Source of the DNA: an uncultured bacterium
GTDB taxonomy: Bacteria > Pseudomonadota > Gammaproteobacteria > Burkholderiales > Burkholderiaceae_F
Reading direction: 5' to 3'
DNA: 9,640 bases
NCBI GenBank assembly: GCA_905215795.1
Contig: CAJMRV010000055.1
Coordinates: 1-9,640, forward strand
The notes beneath the pieces are model-generated. The model had not been told where the DNA came from, did no database searches, and was given only the letters and a program-made list of their open reading frames with translations. Below are positions 4,064 to 9,640 of this stretch, piece by piece. Each line of letters opens with the position of its first letter. Position 1 is the first letter of the stretch. The position numbers and the translations under genes were made by a program.

Positions 4064-6469
4064 ATGACGTCAACCACCCTCCACATTCCCGAGATGGACT
4101 GCCCCGGCGAGGGCGTCCCGATTGAAAAAGCGCTCCGCTCGGTGCCGGGCGTGCGCTCCGTGAAGCTCGACTACGATGCAAGGCGTGCCACCGTCGAGCA
4201 TGAAGAGGCCTCCGCAGAGGCCCTCGTGGCCGCCGTCGAGGCGCTCTCCTTTTCGGCAAGCGCCGTCGTGCCCCGCGTGACGAGGCTCAGGCTCGCTGTC
4301 GACGAGCTCTGCTGCGAGGTCGAGGGCGCCGACATCCGCCGCCGTCTCGAACCGATGGGCTTTTCGAAGGTCTCGGCCGACCCGATGACGCGGTCGGTCC
4401 TGATCGAATGCCCCGAAGACGGCGAAGGCCCCGGCATCGATGCCGGAGCCGTCGTCAAGCTCCTCAAGGAGGCGGGCTACCATGCCCGGCCCTTCGTGCG
4501 CCGCACGCACGAGGAACGCCATGAAGCGGAACTCCCCTGGATGCGCCTCTCGGCCGCCCTCGTCGTGGCCGTCGCCGCGGAGGCGGCGGACCTCTGGATC
4601 GAGTACCGTCCGGAGACGCTCCCCGTGGGACACGCCACCGCCGAGGCGGTGATGATCGCGCTCGCCCTCGTGGCGATCCTCCTGGCGGGGCTCACCACGG
4701 TGAAGCGCGGCTTCAAGGCCCTCTTCTCCCTCAACCTTAACATGAACGCCCTGATGGCCGTGGCCGTCACCGGGGGCGTGCTGATCGGCGCCTACCCCGA
4801 GGCGGCCATGGTGATGGTCCTCTTCGAGATCTCCGAGACGATCGAGGCGCTCTCGATGGCGAAGGCCCGCCGGTCGATCCGCGACCTGATGAGCGTGGCC
4901 CCCGAGAAGGCCCTCGTCGTCAAGGCGGGCGGCAAAACCGAGGCGGTCCCCGTCGACGTCGTCGCCCCGGGCGTCGTCGTGCGCGTGGGCCCCGGCGACC
5001 GCGTTCCTCTCGACGGCCGCATCCTCAGGGGGAGCACCTCGCTCGACCAGTCGATGGTCACGGGCGAGGGACTGCCCGCGGAAAAGACCCCGGGCGAGAC
5101 CGTCTGGGCGGGCACCGTCAACCTCACCGCGACGATCGACGTCGAGGTGACGGCCCCGGCCTCCGACTCGCTCACCTCCCGGATCATCGAGGCGGTCGAG
5201 AACGCCCAGGCGGCCAAGAGCCCCGTGCAGCGCTTCGTCGACCGGTTCGCCCTCGTCTACACGCCCTGCGTGTTCGCTGTGGCGATCGGCGTCGCGCTCG
5301 TCCCGCCGCTCTTCACGGGCGACTGGCTCGACTGGATCTACAAGGGCCTCGTGATTCTCGTGATCGCCTGCCCCTGCGCGCTCGTCATCTCCACCCCGGT
5401 GACGCTCGTCTCCGCCCTGGCGACGGCGACCCGCTGCGGACTGCTCGTCAAGGGCGGTCTCTACCTTGAACAGGCCCGCCACCTCAAGAACGTCGCCCTC
5501 GACAAAACGGGCACGCTCACCCGTGGCGAACCCGAGGTGACCGACGTCCACGTGGCGGACCCCGCCTCGATCGAAAAGACGGAGGCGCTCGCCGCGAGCC
5601 TCGCCGCCATGAACAAGCACCCGCTCTCGGAGGCGATTTCACGGCGCGCGGCCGCCATGGGCGTCCTAACGCTCCCCGTCGAGGGCTTCAAGGCCATCCC
5701 CGGCGCGGGCGTCGAAGGACGCGTGGGCGGAGCGCTCGTGCGCCTCGTCAACCGCCGCTGGCTCGAGTCGCACGGGCTGCTCGACGACGGGACCGCCGCC
5801 GCTTTCGACCGGTTCGCCGCCGAAGGCGCGTCCTCGGTCGCGCTCGCGGACTTCTTCGGAGTGCGCGCCGTCTACGGATTCGCCGACCAAATCAAGGAGG
5901 ACGCCGTCGAAGGACTTCGCCAGCTCGAGGCCGTCGGTCTGACGCCCCGGCTCCTCACGGGCGACACGAAGGCCTCCGCCCTGAAGCTCGCCCGCACGGT
6001 CGGACTCGAGCACGTCGACGCCGAACTCCTTCCCGAGGACAAGCTGCGCCACATCGAGGAGATGCAGAAGACGGGGCTCACCGCCATGGTGGGCGACGGC
6101 ATCAACGACGCCCCCGCCCTCGCCCGTGCCGACATCGGCGTGGCCATGGGTGTGAGAGGCGCAGACAGCGCCATCGAGGCGGCCCACGTCGCCGTGATGG
6201 ACGACAAGATCGGCGCGCTGGCCACGCTCGTGCGCCTCTCGAGGATCACCCACCGCGTCCTCGTTGAGAACATCGCCTTCGCCCTGGGCGTGAAGTTCCT
6301 CTTCGTGGTGCTCGCCCTGTCGGGCTGGGCCACGATGTGGATGGCCGTCTTCGCCGACACGGGCACGTGCCTTCTCGTCGTCGCCAACGGCATGCGCATG
6401 CTCCGCATGAAGCCGCGCCTCGACGCCGAAGCGGAGGCGGTGGCACGCTCCACGGCCGCGAAGGCCTGA
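4064..6469 (+). CDS. P1B-type Zn/Cd/Pb-exporting ATPase (ZntA/CadA/PbrA-like)
   Basis: This inner-membrane pump couples ATP hydrolysis to export of divalent soft metals. The 801 residues carry every catalytic landmark: TGE at 333-335, the metal-site CPC at 436-438 in membrane helix 6, DKTGT with the phosphorylated Asp480, the nucleotide-binding HP at 519-520, TGDT at 632-635 and GDGINDAP from 677. Lys744 (FALGVK) and Asp765 (FADTG) match the helix 7 and 8 residues known for Zn/Cd/Pb selectivity in ZntA. Two ferredoxin-like N-terminal metal domains are present. The first has MDCPGE (Cys13, Glu16) and the second has CCEVE (Cys83, Cys84, Glu87), instead of CxxC. The ATG at 4064 has AGGA at 4051-4054. 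An in-frame ATG at 4001 would add 21 residues with no family match and no ribosome site. It is divergent from the MerR regulator and followed by a strong terminator. Which metal it prefers cannot be told from sequence. Confidence 0.95.
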   Translation: MTSTTLHIPEMDCPGEGVPIEKALRSVPGVRSVKLDYDARRATVEHEEASAEALVAAVEALSFSASAVVPRVTRLRLAVDELCCEVEGADIRRRLEPMGFSKVSADPMTRSVLIECPEDGEGPGIDAGAVVKLLKEAGYHARPFVRRTHEERHEAELPWMRLSAALVVAVAAEAADLWIEYRPETLPVGHATAEAVMIALALVAILLAGLTTVKRGFKALFSLNLNMNALMAVAVTGGVLIGAYPEAAMVMVLFEISETIEALSMAKARRSIRDLMSVAPEKALVVKAGGKTEAVPVDVVAPGVVVRVGPGDRVPLDGRILRGSTSLDQSMVTGEGLPAEKTPGETVWAGTVNLTATIDVEVTAPASDSLTSRIIEAVENAQAAKSPVQRFVDRFALVYTPCVFAVAIGVALVPPLFTGDWLDWIYKGLVILVIACPCALVISTPVTLVSALATATRCGLLVKGGLYLEQARHLKNVALDKTGTLTRGEPEVTDVHVADPASIEKTEALAASLAAMNKHPLSEAISRRAAAMGVLTLPVEGFKAIPGAGVEGRVGGALVRLVNRRWLESHGLLDDGTAAAFDRFAAEGASSVALADFFGVRAVYGFADQIKEDAVEGLRQLEAVGLTPRLLTGDTKASALKLARTVGLEHVDAELLPEDKLRHIEEMQKTGLTAMVGDGINDAPALARADIGVAMGVRGADSAIEAAHVAVMDDKIGALATLVRLSRITHRVLVENIAFALGVKFLFVVLALSGWATMWMAVFADTGTCLLVVANGMRMLRMKPRLDAEAEAVARSTAAKA

Positions 6470-6504
6470 CGAGGGCTTGAAGAGAGCACCCTCCCATGAA
6501 TGAA

Positions 6505-6539
6505 GAACCCCGCACGGGCGGAATGCCTGTGCGGGGTTC
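6505..6539. terminator. Strong bidirectional hairpin terminator between the ATPase and autotransporter genes
   Basis: A 15-bp stem (6505-6519 with 6525-6539, one G-T wobble) has a 5-base loop. The sequence after it is T-containing but broken on both strands: GTTGCTTC on plus, TTCATTCATGG on minus. It lies between converging stops (6469 and 6564). The poor U-tracts leave open that Rho assists. Confidence 0.8.
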
Positions 6540-6563
6540 GTTGCTTCACACCTTTGAGCGTCC

Positions 6564-9269
6564 TCAGAAGGCGTACCTCAGTTCAGCGCGGACGCGCCCT
6601 TCAAAACCGTTGGCGGACTTCGCCGCCCCGAGCGCAAGCCCGGTCGAGAAACCTGAGCGGTGGGTCGCACGGAGGGCGAGCGAGGCCTTCACGGAGCTCC
6701 CGCCGAGCCAGGCGGCCTCATGGCGGCGGACGTCGCCCGAGGAGGCCGTGAGCGTGTAGCGGGCCCCGCGGCCGCCCGAGCGGATCGTGCAGGTCACGTC
6801 GGCGGAGGGTTCGACGAACCAATCGTCTCTTTCGAATCCACCCGAAACGCGCACGCCCATCGGGACGTCGACGACGGTCCGGTTCTCAAGCGAGGTCGGA
6901 AAGCGGGCCTTGCCGACCACGGTGTCGAAGTCCTTCGTTCGAAGGTGCACGACACCGACGCCCGCATGCGGCGTCACCGTCGCGGAGCCCACGGCGAAGT
7001 CACGCTCCACTCCGAGCGATGCGGTCCATGCCGTGGTCTTCGCATCGACGGTGGCGTGGCGGGCCGGCACAGGAAGGCGGTTCTCCACCTCGTCCTTCGT
7101 CTTCACGACGCCCGCCAGTGCGGAGAAACGCAGTCCGTCGGCTGCGCGCCAGTCCCCGTAGAGGAAGGCGCCCGTGTTGACGGCGTCGTTTTCCGCATCA
7201 AGGAAGCCCCGGCTTTCAATCGAGTCGCGCACGTGGAGGAAGGCGATCCCCGCCACCACGTCGCCCGCCTCGTCGAAGGCGCGGTCGATCCCCGCGACGA
7301 CGCCGTAGCGGTTGTCACGGAAACCCGCGTTCCCGCGGACCAGGTCGAAGGCGGAGGCGTCGCCACGGGCGTGCGAGGCGACGACGTCGACCCAGAGCGC
7401 GTCGGAGCGTCCTTCGCGTCGGAGCAGACGGCCGGCCAGCGCGTCGCCTGCGGACTCGACGGCGCGGTGCGTGGCGCGTCCGATGCCGCCCGAAGCGGCG
7501 GTGAGCGCCGTGTTGTCGAGCACCGCGGCCTTTTCACGCACGCCGCCCAACGTCTTGTCGGCGACGACGTCGCGCACGTACTCGACGTCCGGATGTTCAC
7601 CCGGCGTGCGGCCGGCGAGCCATTCGGCGGGCGTGAGGTCCCCGCCACCGTCGGGATCGGGGTTGGTGAGGCCGGGCAGCAGGACGTCGGGGAAGGTCTC
7701 CGAGAGCGGGATGCGTTCGATCCTCACGCGGAAGCCGTCGTCGGTGTCGGCGACGGGGCCAGCGCGGTACTGGTGCCCGAAGTTGTCCTCGTCGACGACG
7801 AACGTAACGCCCTCGGCCCAGGCGGCCACGCCGTCACCCTTGTCGAGCTGGTGCTCGAGCACGGTGAAGTTGCGCGCGAGGACCACCTCCTTGGACTGGA
7901 TCCTGTTGAACAGGTCCTCCTCGGTCAGATAAAGGTCCTCGATCACGACCGTGGATCCCGGCATGGGCAGGAAGTGACCGACGCCCTCCTTGTGCGTCAG
8001 GGCGGCGCCATCGGCGAAGGCGCCCGAAGCGAGGGTGAGGAGCGAACCGTCGGCAAGGCGGAGCGTGCCCGAATCAACGGGGAGCGTCGAGCCCTCGGAA
8101 GCGTCGCCGCCCACGAGGAGGTTGTAGCCCGTGGTGACGAGCCCGCTTCGTTCAAGATAAAGACCCTCGACGTCGAAGTCCTCGAGCCCTTCACCGCCCG
8201 CGAAGCGTTCGTCGGCGACGATCGCGAAGCCGGTGCCCGGCTTGACATGGATGTCGCCGATCCCCTCATGGCTCCAGTCAGTCTTGTCATGCATGCGGAA
8301 CCTCGTCGTGGCGATCAGGCCGTTGTTCTCGAAGTTGTGATAGGCATGGAAATACCTGGCGTAGACGCGTCCGTCGTTGACGAATTCAACGGGACGCTTG
8401 GCCGCGGCATGAACGTCCTGCTGCTTCTCGCCGATACGGAGCTGCGAGCAGTCGGTCCCGTCGATGTAGACGACCGCGTTGGGCGCCACTTCGAAACGGC
8501 CGTAATGCAGGTTGACCTGGGCGAGTTCGATGTCGTAGCCGTCGATGTAGAGGAGTCCGTTGATTTCCCTCATGGCACTATCATTCTCGGCGAGTAGCAC
8601 ATCCCCGATGGTGACGGCGCCGTACCCCTTGACGCGGCGGGATTCGGTTTCGTCGATGAAGAGCAGTTCCCCGTTGACGACGAAGAAGGGGCAGAAGCCC
8701 TCACGGATGCCCTCCGCCCCGGCGATCTTCAGGATCCCGTCCTCCCCCACCCGGAGGGTGCACGCCGGATTCTCGGGGATGACGTCCTTGATGGCGAGCG
8801 GATGAGTGAGGAAATAGTATTCATCGTAGTAATAAGGGGACGTGTAGAGGTAGCTCTCGGATAAGTCGAGTCCGGCCTCTACCGCATTCCAATAGTCCAT
8901 GGAGGCGTAGGGACTCTTTCCGTCCCAAAGCGGAACGAAGCCGTCCTCGTTGTCGGCGCGCTCGACGAAGACCTTGCTCCAGAAGACGTCCTTCACGTAA
9001 AGAGCATGGAGCGGGTCCTCGGAGCCGAGTTCGGCCACGCCGAGGGACAGGCGTGTAAGCTGGGTGCCGGAGCCGTCGTAGGTCGGCACCTCCACGACGC
9101 ACCACTTGTCGAGGTCGTCACGTTCATAGTGCTTGATGATGGGCTCGGCGGCGACGGCGGATCCCGCGGCGGCGATGCAGGCCGCGAGAACGCCCACGAT
9201 GAAGGGGCGGACCTTGAAGCCGCTCGTGTCGGTTTGATGGATTGATCGGTGGTTTGAATGGTTGATCAT
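6564..9269 (-). CDS. Type Va autotransporter, passenger of unknown function
   Basis: The 901-residue protein has the three-part layout of a classical autotransporter. Residues 1-41 form a long signal peptide with a polar 24-residue n-region, a hydrophobic core and a VAA cleavage site. Residues 42-530 are the passenger, with short repetitive strand-like segments that fit a beta-helix but no catalytic motif I recognise. A Pro/Gly/Asp linker (about 532-560) and a helical segment (about 575-617) lead to a roughly 280-residue barrel ending in the outer-membrane signature ...LRYAF. Odd points: a tyrosine patch with seven Tyr in 13 residues (140-152), and four passenger cysteines (57, 170, 193, 274), uncommon in secreted passengers. 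The start at 9269 is chosen because it precedes the signal peptide; its ribosome site (GAGAGA) is weak. In-frame ATGs at 9302 and 9407 would extend it without better support. It is monocistronic and divergent from a gene beyond the right edge. Confidence 0.88.
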   Translation of the reverse strand: MINHSNHRSIHQTDTSGFKVRPFIVGVLAACIAAAGSAVAAEPIIKHYERDDLDKWCVVEVPTYDGSGTQLTRLSLGVAELGSEDPLHALYVKDVFWSKVFVERADNEDGFVPLWDGKSPYASMDYWNAVEAGLDLSESYLYTSPYYYDEYYFLTHPLAIKDVIPENPACTLRVGEDGILKIAGAEGIREGFCPFFVVNGELLFIDETESRRVKGYGAVTIGDVLLAENDSAMREINGLLYIDGYDIELAQVNLHYGRFEVAPNAVVYIDGTDCSQLRIGEKQQDVHAAAKRPVEFVNDGRVYARYFHAYHNFENNGLIATTRFRMHDKTDWSHEGIGDIHVKPGTGFAIVADERFAGGEGLEDFDVEGLYLERSGLVTTGYNLLVGGDASEGSTLPVDSGTLRLADGSLLTLASGAFADGAALTHKEGVGHFLPMPGSTVVIEDLYLTEEDLFNRIQSKEVVLARNFTVLEHQLDKGDGVAAWAEGVTFVVDEDNFGHQYRAGPVADTDDGFRVRIERIPLSETFPDVLLPGLTNPDPDGGGDLTPAEWLAGRTPGEHPDVEYVRDVVADKTLGGVREKAAVLDNTALTAASGGIGRATHRAVESAGDALAGRLLRREGRSDALWVDVVASHARGDASAFDLVRGNAGFRDNRYGVVAGIDRAFDEAGDVVAGIAFLHVRDSIESRGFLDAENDAVNTGAFLYGDWRAADGLRFSALAGVVKTKDEVENRLPVPARHATVDAKTTAWTASLGVERDFAVGSATVTPHAGVGVVHLRTKDFDTVVGKARFPTSLENRTVVDVPMGVRVSGGFERDDWFVEPSADVTCTIRSGGRGARYTLTASSGDVRRHEAAWLGGSSVKASLALRATHRSGFSTGLALGAAKSANGFEGRVRAELRYAF

Positions 9270-9580
9270 GTCGTGTCTCTCTCTTCGGGGAGGCTTGGGC
9301 ATGGTCACCGCACGCACCCGAATGCCGGCGATGTCCTCATCAATAAGATGTCGTCGGAAGGACGGGCGCGGGGCGTTTCGTCTCAGGCTTGTGAGAACGG
9401 AAGGCAACGCTCGGAGTCAGACCCGCGGAGCCGTCTTCCTTGAAATCAACATAACATTCAAAAATGCAATTCTCAAAGATATAGAATCTCAGATTCGTTA
9501 TTAATAACAGCCAACATTATCAGCGTGAGAATTTGTAACAACAGAATCCATTAATAGTTTGGCTCTGTCACAACAAATGG
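9270..9580. promoter_or_regulatory. Divergent regulatory region with AT-rich core and palindromes
   Basis: The part up to about 9435 is GC-rich and would be the autotransporter leader. From about 9440 the DNA becomes strongly AT-rich. Two perfect palindromes abut: GAATCTCAGATTC (9484-9496) and GTTATTAATAAC (9497-9508). They are flanked by an 8-bp inverted pair, AATTCTCA (9468-9475) and TGAGAATT (9526-9533). This looks like an operator zone for the autotransporter and/or the divergent gene. No single leftward promoter stood out. No gene is supported here. Confidence 0.55.
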
Positions 9581-9609
9581 TTGATTTTTGACGAGAAATA
9601 GCGTATAAT
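9581..9609 (+). promoter_or_regulatory. Near-consensus sigma70 promoter for a gene beyond the right edge
   Basis: TTGATT (9581-9586), a 17-bp spacer and a perfect TATAAT (9604-9609). Transcription should start near 9616 and run rightwards with a short leader. It is the best housekeeping promoter in the window. Confidence 0.8.
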
Positions 9610-9632
9610 AATAGTAAGAAACAGTACCACCG

Positions 9633-9640
9633 AAGGAGGT
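9633..9640 (+). promoter_or_regulatory. Full Shine-Dalgarno at the window edge
   Basis: AAGGAGGT is fully complementary to the 16S rRNA 3' end. It lies about 17 bases after the predicted transcription start, so a plus-strand start codon is expected within about 5-12 bases past the window. The gene itself cannot be seen. Confidence 0.75.

Noticed and set aside
4070..5620. A 516-codon open frame on the minus strand inside the ATPase gene
   Set aside because: The product is a His/Arg/Asp/Glu-rich composition typical of antisense reading of GC-rich genes. The ATPase on the other strand has all family motifs.
6660..8597. A 645-codon open frame on the plus strand opposite the autotransporter
   Set aside because: It is antisense to a well-supported gene, its product is charge-rich with no signal, domain or membrane segment, and long open frames are expected opposite GC-rich coding DNA.

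Overview
The window is GC-rich coding DNA (roughly two-thirds G+C by eye) with compact genes, System I cytochrome c maturation genes and an outer-membrane autotransporter. This points to a Gram-negative proteobacterium, most likely a betaproteobacterium of the Burkholderiales. A gut Sutterellaceae-like genome would fit, but that is inference from gene content and composition, with no marker gene in view.

Layout: (1) 1-1615, minus strand: ccmA, ccmB and the first 24 codons of ccmC, the heme-handling ABC module of cytochrome c maturation. ccmA and ccmB are tightly coupled; a 152-bp gap with a GC-rich dyad separates ccmB from ccmC. (2) 1616-1894: divergent intergenic region. (3) 1895-2281, plus strand: a small unrecognised lipoprotein, ending at a bidirectional terminator (2341-2385). 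(4) 2400-3320, minus strand: a YddG-type DMT/EamA exporter whose first membrane helix looks cut away at the 5' end. (5) 3376-6469: a divergent metal-resistance module. It has a MerR-family regulator of the ZntR/CadR/PbrR type on the minus strand and a P1B-type Zn/Cd/Pb-exporting ATPase on the plus strand. They share an intergenic region with a MerR-type promoter (19-bp spacer with a dyad) and several hairpins. (6) 6505-6539: a strong hairpin terminator between convergent genes. (7) 6564-9269, minus strand: a large autotransporter with signal peptide, passenger of unknown function and C-terminal beta-barrel. (8) 9270-9640: a non-coding region that turns AT-rich, with two abutting perfect palindromes. 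A near-consensus sigma70 promoter and a full Shine-Dalgarno at the right edge announce a plus-strand gene starting just outside the window.

The regulator should sense Zn/Cd/Pb and, by untwisting the 19-bp-spacer promoter, switch on the ATPase that pumps these metals out of the cytoplasm. Two features are unusual. The regulator lacks the dimer-helix cysteine that normally completes the metal site. The ATPase's two N-terminal metal-binding domains carry Cys/Glu-type motifs (DCxxE and CCxxE) instead of CxxC. The exporter lies directly downstream of merR with no clear promoter or terminator, so it may be a truncated relic or a co-transcribed gene. I see no wholly new multi-gene system, and no tRNA, rRNA, CRISPR array or insertion sequence.
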